Of a stretch of 64,000 nucleotides of DNA, positions 12,547-25,160 are shown piece after piece (position 1 is the stretch's first letter; every line of letters starts with the position of its first letter). The notes beneath the pieces are model-generated. The model did not search any database. It saw nothing but the letters and a program-made list of their open reading frames with translations, and was not told where the DNA came from. The stretch is from Phoebastria nigripes (taxonomy: Eukaryota; Chordata; Aves; Procellariiformes; Diomedeidae), in NCBI GenBank assembly GCA_035582835.1, contig JAYKAV010001831.1, forward strand, positions 1,185,253-1,249,252, in the 5' to 3' direction. The translations under genes were made by a program, and so were the position numbers.

Positions 12547-14289
12547 GTGCTACTCAGTCAGCCGTAAGGAAATACCTTGTGTGCTGGCAGAGGATGTCCT
12601 TTAACAACACCCACTTGCGCAGTCAAGCAGCCTAACTGGGGCAGCAGACAGCACCTTCACACTAGTGTATGCTAACTGAGCTCTCTGTCGATGTGTCTTG
12701 ACCTCATAAGAAGACACAGCAAAAAGGCCAGGGTGAAGAGCAGAGGAAGGCTAACCTTGCCTTGTCTGCTAAAAATGGCAGCTTCCTTTACTCCACTCAG
12801 TCAGAAACAAACATATTGTATACATGTGTGTGTGTTCGGGTGAGTGTATATATATAAAAATAAAACTACACGCACAATTTCCTTTTTGCAGTATGGGAAT
12901 GTAACCACTAGATGACACCAAGAGATAGTTCCTATAGACCTGATTTTTTATTCTTTATTCATCTGCCTGTTCAAAAGGTGACATTCTTGCTAAGATTGTA
13001 ATTAAGATTACAGAGGTACACAAATTAAGTGATCTGGCAAGTATTAATAGTTACCTTACTTTAATATTACCAATTACTGTCCTAGAGTGCAAAGAGCTTG
13101 GAATTTATGATCATTTGGACCGTGGAACTCAAATATTACCTCTCCTTCCCTGCTGTGCATACCTTTAATCGGCTATTACAGAAGCACCGTTTGTATTGCT
13201 ACAGCCAAGTGTCTGCCGGTGCTCCTTCCCAGCACAGCAAACTTCCCAGTTGTGGTGGCTTACAATTCATCTCTGAGAATCCACCCAAAGTGAAGACTTG
13301 GTATCATCAAACCTTGGTGCAAGATCATGTATTTGTACCCAGGCAGAATTAACTGTTTTGCCCTTCTCTGCTACTTTCATTGTTCTCTCAAAATGAGCTA
13401 AAGCTACAGGGTTTGATAATAAGAACTAAGAGATTATTTCCTTGCTCGAAGGAATGTCAAAATTGATAATTTGATATGAATTTCTGAGATTTATGTTTTG
13501 ATAATGGAAAAGAACAAGCAGGTTTGAAATTATCCTTTTATGTTATTTTAATAATTGACAGTTACACTACCTTTTCAACAAAAAAAATGTAGAAGTATCC
13601 AAGGCTGACAGGTCTGCATGGATGTTACATTAACACAAAATGGCCTAAATTTCTAAGTGGTGGACAGAAATTTGGTCCCATGTGTCTATGTATAAATTCA
13701 TAGAAGCAACATAGTATGACTAATGTCACCCATTAATGTCAATTAGAGATGTAGAACCTGCTTGATAATACAGAGTTGGTTTAGTCATACAAAAATATGC
13801 AAGTCTTAGGGAAAAAATGTTCTTCAAATCTTTTTAGCAACTCCTTCTACCTCCTCCCCCCCATCTCCAAGTACTAAATAGCTAAGCAATAACCTTTCAC
13901 TGAAAGCAATCTTTCATAAACTTTCACTGGCTTACAACAACAACAAAAAAACTGGAGTAGAGTAGTTTTTCTCATATGAGCATGTTTCAAGTACGCCCAC
14001 GTTTCATACACCTCAATATTATTACTGAGAAATTTGAACTAAGGGTGGTTGTCATTAAAACCTTAGGAGTTCCTCGCTGTGTCTATTGTGGTCATCATGG
14101 TAGTGATAATAACGGGAAGACAGTACTTACGAAGATCTTGCTGGTGAACTCTACATACATAAGCAACAACAAAGAATACAACATAAAATCCGATTGAGTA
14201 CAGTAACAGTAATTGGCATTTTTAAGAGTAATTGGGATTTTTAAGTGTATTTGCAATGAGGCAACAAATTTAAATCTCACTGACATAAC
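12547..14289. other. AT-rich sequence, no gene recognised
   Basis: No recognised gene or mobile element. There is a short CA/TA-rich patch near 12818-12870 (TGTGTGTG followed by TATATATA) and an 84-codon frame at 13098-13352 with no domain. Confidence 0.5.
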
Positions 14290-14640
14290 CTCTCATTCAC
14301 AGCTTGCCTGAGTGGCTCAAAGCAGCTGCTGTCATCCCTGTTATGTGGCCAGGTCTGAGCTGGGAGATGTACGAACATCCACCCAGTGCCTTGCCCCTGC
14401 ACAGGAGACAACTGCCATGGAGGCAGCCCCAAGAGCTGGGTGCTGGAGAGGAACACACCACCTGGCCCAGACCAGGAGCTACAGGGAGACACCCGCTCCC
14501 AATAGGTGCATGGCCCTACAGAAACCCTGGTGCCAACCATGCCATGGCTGTAGGTGCTGGTGTGAGGTGAGCAGCCTGCCCAGTTGACTGCTGTAGTGAG
14601 GTCATCAGCCCAGGGCTAAATCGAGGGCAAGTGGAAATAA
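14290..14640. other. GC-rich block of unknown nature
   Basis: About 350 bp markedly richer in G+C than the flanks. Two overlapping plus-strand frames (14304-14570 and 14312-14587, 88 and 91 codons) and a minus-strand frame (14277-14540) are all open. That is what a stop-poor GC-rich stretch gives by chance. No domain or repeat family is recognised. It may be an old insertion whose family I cannot name. Confidence 0.35.
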
Positions 14641-16837
14641 TAAATCAGTGAGTGTATGAAAAGGAGAGAAAGAATGCCAAGCCATCGTGCAAGGAAATGA
14701 TAAGGGTTATAAGGAGGGATCACATGACTCTTGGGTGTGATTGAAGAAATAAAGTCCAGCATGAACTCTTGTAAGACAAGGAGCTTACTTTGGGACCATG
14801 ATTTCTGAGAACACATGAAACACACCATCAGCTTTGGTGCTACACTTAAGAAAGGCTCTCTTTTCCAATGACTTTATGAAAGTGTGGCTTGTAAANTGTC
14901 TTAAGATTCTTCAGAATAAAGCGGAGAATGCATGTGAAATATCATTCCTATGTGACTGCTACAGCCATGATTACAGGGATTCTGCAACTATTCGTTTGTG
15001 AGTACTTGAATAGAAAAATTGACACTTTCATTCACTTCTTATAGATAAGACAGACCTAACCTAAACTTTACTTTTTTTTTTTTGTAAAAACCACATTGAA
15101 ATACTTCCTGGAAAAAAGTCTTGGAGGTCNTGATTTTCATACCAATAGAGTAAATGTCATATTTGTTTGATGTTTTATTTTGTTTTCACTTGTGGAAATC
15201 AGGTCCTGTTTTTACGTGGAACAATGACAATTGTCAGTGAAAGCACCACATATTCTGTTTGACTGTGAGTTGTTAAAAATCCAACTAGTTTTGCCCCCAT
15301 CAGTTTTACAGGCAGTTCACATGGCCTCATAAAACTCTAATGGTTTTCCTCATACACAAAATGTATTGTGTGGCAAGCACAGAAAACACCGTTTCTGCTA
15401 GGTAAACTGTATATCTAATTGGATCTCTGTTCCACCTTTAACAATTTTTTATTGTAAAAAAGTTGTGAGCAATATACTATCAGGTAAGACCCACTTTTTA
15501 ATTGTTGCCTTTTTAAAGTAAACTACGGAAATTATTTTAGACTTAAAGCTTTCTTTTTTCTGGGAAATAAACTTGATGTGTATTAAAACTTTTTTAACTT
15601 CTATAATATTGTTAGATGTGAAAATTTTAGCAGCCTGAGAAAATCACAAAATATTTTTTTTTTTTAATTGTCAGAGGTCTCATCTTGGTAGAGAAATAAA
15701 GGTCATTAATTTTGAGGAGCTTTAGACATAACTACCAGCATTAACAGACTTCTTATCGTGTGCTATTTCTTGTATTCAGGAGGGAAGCATAGGCCATGAC
15801 ATTTTCTAACACCTTGCAATAGATGTAGGAGAGATGCATAGATGACAATTCTCCCAGGCACTTTCATTTTTTTGCTTTCTAAGTATGATAAATAAATACT
15901 GGTATCAACAATCTAAAGTGCTCAAAATCTGAAAGTTATTTCTCAGAAATCAGGACATCTGCTTAGAAGTCATGAAGTTTCTGGTGTTGCTGTTTAATTT
16001 ACCATATTTGCCAGGTTCTTCTAATCTGCTGTCTACATTCTTTATTTTAAAGGACACTCATTTCACAGTTTCAATATTTTTGCAGAACTGTGAGGTTTAA
16101 GCATCTACATGTTTTTAAATCTTGAGTTTTTATTAAATCTTATCAGTTCAGTAGTTATGACTGTTAAATATATAATCTAAAATACAAATTCCTGACACAA
16201 GTACAAGAGTGGGCTCACTGTAGTGAAAAGCATTTTTAGAAGTTTGTGTGTGAGCTGAGACATCTGGAGTAGGATTAATCAGTCTTAGAAGGTTGAGGGG
16301 GTTTTAGTTTGTGTTGAGTTTTGTGTTTTAATTCCATTAAATTGCCTTGATGTGCTGCAGAGTTGTTCACTCACGTCAGCTCCACCCTGCCTGGTGTTCG
16401 CTGCTCCCTTTCCTTGTCTAAGAAAAAAACTACAACTATGAATGTACAGTTGCTTGTACAAAGTACGTAGTTCCAAGACTGACACTTCCTGCTCACCCTT
16501 AGGCCTATATGTTTAATCAGAGTCAGCTCCCTAAAACCATGTAACATCCATTCTAGTATTCATCTAAATTTTATTAGGTGTAGTTGTAGCATTAATTATG
16601 TTAGAGATTATCATTAATAATAATTATTATTATCATAATAGCTGTTGATAGCCTAAGAATATAAATAATGCAAGATTCATGGGGAGAAATATTATCTTTT
16701 TTATGAGCCAGCTAATACAGTTGGAAAAAATAAACCAGGACACGCAAACCTTTATTAGACCTGAAATAGAAGCAACAAACTTCAAAGCTAACCTGAGTTT
16801 ATCTTGATCGTATTTTGTATTAACACCTACAGACAGG
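14641..16837. other. AT-rich sequence, no gene recognised
   Basis: No recognised gene or mobile element. Single ambiguous bases occur near 14896 and 15130. Several T-rich runs (around 15072 and 15652) are the only simple-sequence features. Confidence 0.5.
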
Positions 16838-17048
16838 CATAGTGGAGATCCATTGTGCAAAGAGCTGTACAAACAGAAAATAAGAGACAGTTCCTGCTCC
16901 ACTGAGTTCACAAGCCAAACACTGAGCAAAGGAAGAGCAGGAGGGCAAACAGGCACACAAAGGTGAAGCTTTAAGAGCTCAATAACAAAGCCAGAGATGA
17001 ACTCACATCTCCTGGTCTGCAATCCAGGCCCAAATTGCCCAGACCACA
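16838..17048 (+). mobile_element. Ancient amniote SINE-like (MIR-like) repeat remnant
   Basis: Three pieces in order match the pattern of an old interspersed repeat widespread in turtles, crocodilians, birds and other amniotes. They are a GCTGTACAAACA motif at 16864-16875, AGAGACAGTTCCTGCTCC at 16883-16900, and a tail at about 16960-17047. The tail contains a gtgaagct stretch, a cagagatgaactcacat stretch and then ctcctggtctgcaatcc, ending in agaccac. This is the order seen in MIR-type core and tail sequences. Divergence is high, so the exact family name is uncertain. A 144-codon minus-strand frame that overlaps it (16633-17067) is the antisense of this repeat and is not treated as a gene. Confidence 0.6.
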
Positions 17049-20000
17049 TTTGAAACGCAAACAGCAAGTTACATTTCCTCCCTCATAACCCTTAATGGGA
17101 GAGACTTACATGTATGAAGGTCAGGGTGGACCCTATGTATATCACTGTGTGGGGCCCAGTTCTGCAAATCACTTGTCTGAGCTGCAAAATTCTCCCCTGC
17201 AAACTCATGGAAACCACTAGTGGAAATCCACTGGTGGAAACACAGCGAGCCCCATGGAAAAGAAACAATTGATGGGATGAAGGTCTTAATCTGGAGCTCC
17301 TCCTTTTTACTTGTTTTAAAGTAAACACATATATATACATATGTATAAACACATATCATAGTTCTGAAAGATACTCAGCCAACATTTTTACTTGTTGATT
17401 ATTAATAGATCATTTAAAATTAGCAATTTGTGGGACCTGATATATCAGAAAGTAGGTTAAAAATAATGTAATAATCTAATTTCCTTTTTTCCCCATTTTC
17501 TGATAGAGATATTTCTTTTTTTTTTTTCTCCATTTACAGGTGCAGAATTAAAGAACGTGTTCACTCACTATATTATTGATGCACTTAAGTGGAGTGTTCC
17601 AAAGCATATAATTACCATGTAGGCTTATGGCCCTGAAGTAGATTGGGATAGTGGTGCTGCATATCCATGATTTGAAGGACATACAGTGATGATTATAGAG
17701 GCAGTACTCTACATCCATTCCAGCCCTTTTGTGTTTAGCTGGTTGCCATGGCAAATAATTGGATAGAATTTAAGCCACTTTCTTCCAAGTGGGAAATTCA
17801 TAATTTTACCCTTCACCTAATTTTGAACATACTTTTAAAGATTCTTAAAGTTTCTGCAGGAATGGAATACAGACCTTGTAGAAAAAAATTAGATTTCTAC
17901 ACATGGAAAAACACCTAATTTGGAGGTTTATTTCTTTTTTTTTTTTTTAATCCTAAAGAATCAGTTTTTTAAACAACATGATAGAGCATAAGGTAAGCCT
18001 GAGGAAAGCTCAAAAACGTTTGACCCCAGAGAGATAGGAAATCTGAAAGTGAATGATCAAATACAGCTTGGTCTAGCAGTTGGTATCAATTAGAAACAGA
18101 GGGATAATTTTACCCACTCCACTTTTCCAAACTTATGTAGTCCAACCCTTTTTTAAGCTTTGAAAATATTTATCATGTTTTGTTATGGTTCATGGTAATC
18201 ATCTACCACATCCCTTTTTTAGTTTGTTTCTTTTTCTGAAGACATGGATAACTTTCCAAAAGATCCTCTGTGATTTCACATCAGTGCCTAATATATATAG
18301 TCCTAGCTCAATTAGGGGTTTATTATCTTACAGACTGTGCTCCTCAAATGTAAAACCTCAGCAAGCATTGCACAACACATGGCAATCCAGGAAAATCCAA
18401 AGCTCCTCTGCTCACTGTCATATTTTACAGTGGGGATCTCTGGAGAAACACAGAATACAAGTGGGTCTAGTCCCATTACATTACTTCTGAGCCCGACAGG
18501 AGTCATCGTTGCCTTCTTGCCTTTAAAGCAAGCAGGACTCTAATGGGGCAAGGAAGAGCACCTGTCCCTATAACATGTACATAGGGAAGGCCATGGCTGG
18601 ATTCACCCCATTTTCCTTAAGCAGTTAATTTGTGCCTACTTTTTTAAAGAAACAGCACTCCTAAAATAAGCAATTTCTTGGACGTTAAAGAAGTAGATGA
18701 CTTTGATCCCTCTGGAGAGGGTCATATCTGCCTACATTTTCCATGCCTAAAATAGATGGACAGGATAGCTCCAGAGGCCTTCAGAATGATACCTACATCT
18801 TCATTGGTTAGATAGAAAACTTAAGCTCTTCTTTACTTTCTTACATGTTTAAACCTTAAACATAACCATTTTCCTTAGCGGTACTGAGTGAGCTGGACTG
18901 TAGTTGTGCTTGTGATGTGGCGGCCAGGATAGTATGCCTGACCTTTCTGTCTTTCTAATTCTTATCACCTTTCATAATAATAACTCTGTGTCTTGTCTTC
19001 ACAAAAATTAGAAAATTACTTTCATGCTTTTGATTTGTACTCCTACATTTCAAACTTCCTAACAAACTAGATTGTGGTTTTGTTACTCCTTTGACAGAAG
19101 TATTAAATCCAAGATTAGAAGATTAAACTTTGATACTGACACTGAGTAAGACTGGTTAATTTAGGAATTAAGCCAATTGAAGGATTTAAGATTTAAAGCA
19201 AGTTCTGATCAACAAGGTTATTTCTTTAATTTTCTTCTTACAATCTTCATTCTGCACATTCAGTGTTGAAACTCAGTCACAGGGTTTTTTTTTAGATTCC
19301 CCAATACTCAACACCTACAGCAGGTTATAAAAAAGGAGATAGAATTTTTAAATAAAAAGTGTTCCAAAACCATTCACCATTACTTTTTCTTCTTTTTCTG
19401 ATTTTTGCAATGTTTTTTCTGAAAGGTTTATCCTTTACTGAAAGATTCAGCATTGAATCACTGAGTTATTGTTAGTAGTGTCTTACTATTTACAAGCAGT
19501 TAACAGTAGGCATAATTTTTCAGTCTGGAACTTAGTAATAAATTATTTTTTTAAAATGATGGCCTGCCTAGAATCTAAACCAAGGGGAGCTTCTAGCTGA
19601 CTTGTGAACTAATCAACTTTGGGGCATCTTCTTTAAGTCTCTTGTGTGTGCTGGAGTCAATCCACATTTTCATTTCTTCCACCTAGCCCAGAGTACATGG
19701 CAACAAATTTGTTGTACCTGTATGTCTTTGATAAGGACACTTCACTGCTCTTAAATTTGCTATATGGAGAAATCAAAAGACAAAATGTGGTGTACCCTTT
19801 GGCCTCTCAGTAAAAAAATTTCAAAACATTTTAAATGAGTTTGGAATTAGTACATTGCTGCCTTTCTGAAGATGTATTGCAGTTTCAGTGGGGCAGAGGC
19901 CATTAGTAACCTCTTTTTGTTGAACAGAACTATGACTACATTCTGTAAACAGATGTGGTGCCGTCTTTAACCACATATTGAAACATCTTGAAGTGAAATT

Positions 20001-22929
20001 TAAGTTAACAGCAGTTTTATTACTCAGAGACAGTGGTGGCTAAAGGATATTACCTTAGCTGAACGAGGTCACTGATATTCTTCCTGAAGAAATGCGGAAG
20101 CGACAGAAAGTGAGTTACCTGGTAAAAAAATTATTTCTACAAGAAGTAAATGTCTACAAGGAGAGCCATTCTTAACATCAAATTTTAGATAGTGGGAGAG
20201 ATGGAAGACTAACATATTGAAAAGGGAAAGCACATATAGGATGAGAGGGAGAAAAGAAAATATAAATACCATTACTAGTAACATACTAAACTCCTCTGTG
20301 AATGACAAAGCACAAGGCATGGGATGGATAAGACAACTATACTAGCAGTGCCTCATCATATTATGTATCTCTCTCTTTCTTCAGAGTGGGTTAGGAAAGG
20401 TCATTTCATTTCTTACCTCTTGAGTCAGCCTCTGCATCGAACGCTGCCACAGATTAAGAGAAGAGGCCAAAGGAGGGCACCTGTGTCCATGCCACAGAAA
20501 ACTAATCTAAATGTTCCCAGTATTTTCAGTATCATCATAACAAGCAAATAATTGCAGTTAGCAGAGTTCATGACAAGGGGAAAACCTGGCAGACAGGAGC
20601 AGGAGGCTCACCTTGGCAAATACATGTACGTACATGAAAGAGAAACAGAAAAAAAAACCTACTGATAAGTGGTACCTACCTAAACTCTACCTAATGGACA
20701 GCTTCAGAATTAAACTGGAAGACAAATGTAGACTGGAAAAGGAATTGCTGAGGGAAGTCACTGAGTTTCCTAGCAGCATAAAACTGTAAGAGCAAAACAT
20801 GCTGGCAATTCTCCCCTGTCAAAGTTTAGAAAAAATTATGACATCTGGTCATAGTGACATCTTAGGTCAGTGAAGTGTTTTATTCCATATGCCCCAGCAA
20901 ACAATGGCTGCACTGATTGGAAACAGCTCTCTTCTCCCCACCCACTTCAACAATAGCCAAATAGCTTCTCTTGCTGCAACTCTCTGTCTTCCTTCCCGTT
21001 TTAAGTCTGGACAGACCTCACCTACATCTTCTGTTGTTTTTTTTTTTTTAAATTGAGGAATCCGTGTGATATTCCAGCCCCTTAATGCCCAAATCAGATA
21101 CAGCTGACCTGAATTTCCTCTCTGACACCTCTTGCTTAGGTTCTGTTCCCCAGGACTGTTGCATCAGAGCTTGTGAGACCCAGAAATATTGACCACTGTA
21201 TCTATTTTGCAAGGATTAGAAAACATACTTAGGTATATGTGGGCTTAAAGTTTGAACAATTCAAGTTTAAAATGTCCAGTATGGGAGCCATTTACTGTCT
21301 CTCTTTTCATCAGGATTTCTTCAAACTGGAGGGATTATCTGATTTTTGCAGTGTAAATTAGTCTCCAAATATCACAGGGAACCATTATAAACTCTTCCTT
21401 TTCTTCAGAAATGATTATGTTTGTCATGTGAGCTGGAAGTCCTTAGTAGGCTTAGTAGTATTTAATATCGATTTATTTCAGGGTAATAACTTGGCATTAG
21501 ATTTTCTGATTTTTTAAAAATAAAAACTTGATTCACAGTAAAAATATATTTTACTTTACTTTACACAGTAAAAAGATATTTTATCACATTTACTTGACAA
21601 AAAATCCTATTGTTTAACTAAGCCATTATTTTTATATATAAATTATTTTAAAGGGTTTGGGATGACGCTGGATTTTCTTATGACAGTCAAAATCTACAGA
21701 GGTTTCAGCACTTGGTTGAACATATCTGAGCTACCTGTTAGAGCAAGCCTGGAAATGAATGGATTGCCAGTGTTGTCTCAAAGGACTGAAAAAAACCTTT
21801 TCATTTCACACAACATTTACAGCTTGCAGCAATACCCCTCTATTTCTGTTGGCATCCTCAATACAAAGCAAAACAAAATACAAAGCAAAACCAACTCAGT
21901 CCTCAGTGGAAGTGGGCATGAGTTTTGCTGTACAACACATGAGTCCCAGTGGACAGCAGCAAATTTACATCTACTATATTTAATGCAAGGCCAACAGGAG
22001 GAGAGTTTTTGTGTCTTTACATACCAAACTCCTTCTTATGGAACAAGCTCTCTCAATGAACACATCTATTAAACCCCTGGCTGCTCTTAATAAAAGTCAG
22101 TCCAGACTTACAAGTCTCCCTCGAGCAGGTTTGTCTACGCAGACTGGTAGGGCTTGGTTGGCAAATGTACCATTCTGCAAATGCAGAACAAAGAGGTGGA
22201 TCTCACCTACATGTATTGTATATTTATCCTCACCTGTGTTAGACGGAGTCTGAGAGGTGGCATAAAGACAGAAAAAGTGCTGGCCTGAGGTCCTGGAGAC
22301 TCAATCCTGTTTCCACAGCCACAAAATTACTGATATGAAACTTTCTTTGGATAAAAAGAGTATGTATGCTCAGAGTCAATAATTTTCCCTGTGTGTAATT
22401 CAGAATTCTGAAAGAGCCCTGTCCTACTCCTGAACAGTATGTCACATTCAGGCCAGGCACCCCATGGCTCTGGGGTGACAAATCCTGGGCAGACACCCCA
22501 CAGTATCTCAGGGCTTAGCGTAGATGTTCTTCGCTTGGGCTCCACAGGCGAAACTTCAGCATCCTCAATGAAGCTACAAGCTTTGTTGAAACACAGACTG
22601 AAAGCCCTTGTGCAGCCTTTAAATGTAAATTAATCTGCACATTGATCCAAGAAGCATGTTTTGCTTCAGAAGTGTCACGTTTCTGTGGCTTCAGGTATAT
22701 ATTCTTTTCCACAATTTCATGTAGATTGAGAACTCTGCTATTTAGCCTCTGTAAATTTAAGAGAGAGATTTTCATTAGTTTCCAAGAAGTGCTCACAGAG
22801 GCAGTCTCTGAGAAAAATTATCTCCTGAGCCTCCTCCTGAGGTAGTGTAACTTGTCCATCATTCCTTGCTTCAGCCTTTGCTCACAGGCAAAATATCTAT
22901 AGCAAATTTGTGCTCTGCTGCCTGCCAGT
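17049..22929. other. AT-rich sequence, no gene recognised
   Basis: No recognised gene. Simple-sequence patches include an alternating CA/TA stretch at 17322-17355 and T-runs near 17516, 17935 and 21036. The longest open frame is 136 codons at 21662-22072, without a domain. A stretch around 22245-22340 weakly resembles an old MIR-like tail, but not enough to call. Confidence 0.5.
21534..21590. repeat. Imperfect local direct duplication, about 28-bp unit
   Basis: A CACAGTAAAAATATATTTTA unit is repeated as CACAGTAAAAAGATATTTTA after a short TTTAC-rich joint. It is a local duplication in AT-rich sequence and has no evident function. Confidence 0.6.
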
Positions 22930-23600
22930 GAAAGCTAGCGAAAGCATTGCTTCAAGGGATTACACGGGTGTTGAGCTAGTTGTATATGCTTTTTTCCTAG
23001 CGTGAAATAGTCAGAGAGAATTAAATATTTTTTTAAAATTACAAATACATATTTTGTAAGTACAAAAGGATCCTTTAAATTATTCAGTAACATACTAGAA
23101 CATAGGCAAATAAACTCATTGCAGCCTGATGATAAATAAAGCACAATATATATGTACATGAAAACAGTTACATAGTTTTCAAGCTTGAAAATCTATTTCA
23201 ATTCAGTTTAATTAAATATTATTAATTTGCAGATTCCAAGACATAAATAATTAAGCCAATTACATAAAATTAAGGAAGGCATTCCTTTTTCATTGGGGAA
23301 GTTTTCTTCCTTAGCAAATCATTAAACATTTAATTTGAAGTGCCAATATCTGGCCTAATTACACAGCAATCTAGAATCATGAATGGGGATATTAATGACC
23401 AAAACCAACTTAAAAATAGGTATAACTGCTTTGCTGTATTTTTTTTTTTTTTTTTTAAACTATAGGGATTTCTTGGATTCTTTGATATAAATGCAAAGAA
23501 GCAGAATCATGAATTCGGTACACAGTTTCTGCAAATAGCTATAGTCATGCTTTACTTTGATAATTCACAGGACTCAGGTTAATCACTTTGAAGCCACTGC
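22930..23600. promoter_or_regulatory. Candidate conserved noncoding element cluster
   Basis: The texture resembles vertebrate developmental enhancers. It has many TAAT/ATTA homeodomain cores, runs of even composition without simple repeats apart from one T-tract, and no coding frame. The densest part is about 23205-23410 (AATTAAGCCAATTACATAAA, GGCCTAATTACACAGC, GGGGATATTAATGACC). This is an impression from motif density. No alignment was possible, and AT-rich DNA yields ATTA cores by chance. Confidence 0.25.
23439..23456. repeat. poly-T tract (18 T)
   Basis: An uninterrupted T-run inside otherwise complex AT-rich sequence. No SINE or retrogene body adjoins it. Confidence 0.9.
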
Positions 23601-24144
23601 TGTTTACAGAATTCCTGACTAATTAAGTCCAAAGCTAGAGATGATTAAGAAGTTGCATGTTTGTTAAATTTTGCAGTAAGATGACATAGCAAGAAAACAA
23701 GAGCATTATCACTGTAATCAAGTTCCTGATGAAACACATATATGTATCAAACAACAATTTCCCAGCAAGTATGCTGGATTTGGAATCTTCAAGATGCATG
23801 AGGAAGGTTTCTTCGCCATGCTCCATTTCTTATACAAAGACAGTACAAATGGAGTAGAAAGCACTTGCCATCCAACGGCAGGGGTTATTCTGTCACGAGG
23901 AAAATGCCTACAAGTGTGTACATACGGTTGGCATAGCTTCGCTGCTCCTGAGGAGAGCCCCATCCCATCTACCTATTCCCATCACTGCACTTGAGGGGGC
24001 CCATGGGGAGGAATACAGGCCAAGGGCATGCTGTATTTTGATTATGTCCATCTTCTTAGTACAAATTCAGACTGCAGGCTGCTCCAAGCACCGCCTGGTG
24101 GCTGTGGACTGGAAGAACAGAGAGCTGGAGCTATGTTCTGGGTA
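23601..24144. other. Mixed-composition sequence, no gene recognised
   Basis: Composition rises in G+C from about 23790 onward. Short open frames occur on both strands (63 to 81 codons) and none has a recognisable motif. Confidence 0.45.
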
Positions 24145-24177
24145 GGTTGCCTGTGCAACCTGTACACTGTACAGTGT
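24145..24177. repeat. Two abutting perfect inverted repeats
   Basis: GGTTGC at 24145-24150 pairs with GCAACC at 24155-24160 across a CTGT spacer. Three bases later, ACACTGTACAGTGT at 24164-24177 is a perfect 14-bp palindrome. Two perfect dyads within 33 bp is unusual for this window. A protein-binding site is possible, but I recognise no specific factor motif. Confidence 0.7.
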
Positions 24178-24699
24178 GCTCAGTCGCTAAGAAGCAGAGA
24201 TATGTCCCATTGTAGGCTCTTATCTCCGTTTTCTTTCTTTCGGATGATGACAAGATTATAACAAACGTTTCAGGAATTCTAGCTACCATCAGCCCATTCC
24301 TTCTCGTATTGGCTTAGTTTAATTATGCAGTGTACCCTTGCCAGAGAACAGCATGTGATGAGCATGGATCCAATTCTGAAGTAATCTTCAGGGCAAGACA
24401 CCCTGCCCTGCCTGTCTAAGCTGGAAAATATCGCATGAAACCGGATTCCAGTTTCCATCTCACTGCAATTCCATATCCTCTATGCCTGAGCCGATTAGGA
24501 GGCCAAAAAGCAATGTCATAAGCAACAGGGCACAAACACATTTTCACATTCAGTTCTCCACATTGCTGCTGATATCCTGAATATACCTGAAATTCCTGTC
24601 AGTATCCAGAGTGCCATTCTACCCGNGATCTTTCTCTTGAAGAGAGTAGTGCCTTTAATCCAGAAGCAGTGGTTCTTTCTACCAGGCTCTCTGTCTGTG
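24178..24699. other. Mixed-composition sequence, no gene recognised
   Basis: No recognised gene or repeat. One ambiguous base lies near 24626. Confidence 0.45.
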
Positions 24700-25160
24700 C
24701 ATGCATTAAAGTAAAAGTTACCCCTTGCAAGGTCTGTTAGCTGTGTGGACTCTGTGCCTGGCTGCCCTGGCCTGTGGTGGGGGAGGCAGCTGCTTGCGGG
24801 CCCTGCCTGCGGCGCTGAGACAGGGAGACTCGCTCCTGATGTGACAACTAATCTTCATCCAGCTGGTGGCTCCTCCTCAACAATGAAGGTTAGGGCGGGC
24901 CCCTTGGTAGCTTGAGGAGCTGAGTGGGCATCCTGTGCTCCTTCAGGTTCCATATGTTTGGCCTTTAACCCTCCTCAAATGCCTCCGTCTGCTCCTGCCT
25001 CATCCCGCTGTGCGGGTGCGCAGAATGGGGCCATTGTTCCTGCCCGCTTCACGGCCATTTGGCACCCCCCTCAGTGTCACCGTGGCAGGTCTGGGTACAT
25101 TGTACATTACAGGCATAGAGCCCAGCGCTGTTAGCACAGCCGTAGTATGAACCTCTGCCT
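24700..25160. other. GC-rich islet with several CpGs
   Basis: This stretch is visibly GC-rich against its flanks, with CpGs such as GCGGCGCTGAGACAGG near 24809 and GTGCGGGTGCGC near 25010. Short frames are open on both strands (24935-25150 plus, 25000-25182 minus) without recognisable domains. It is too short and too CpG-poor overall to call a CpG-island promoter. An old GC-rich mobile-element remnant or a lost exon is equally possible. Confidence 0.35.

Noticed and set aside
16633..17067. 144-codon minus-strand open frame
   Set aside because: It is largely the antisense of the ancient SINE-like repeat at 16838-17048 and has no domain.
21662..22072. 136-codon plus-strand frame
   Set aside because: No recognisable domain, an overlapping frame is also open, and no exon signals were noticed.
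22245..22340. Possible second MIR-like tail
   Set aside because: Only a few short motifs agree and the expected core part is absent.
22838..22846. TGAGGTAGT, identical to the let-7 microRNA start
   Set aside because: The rest of the mature sequence does not match and no precursor hairpin can be drawn.
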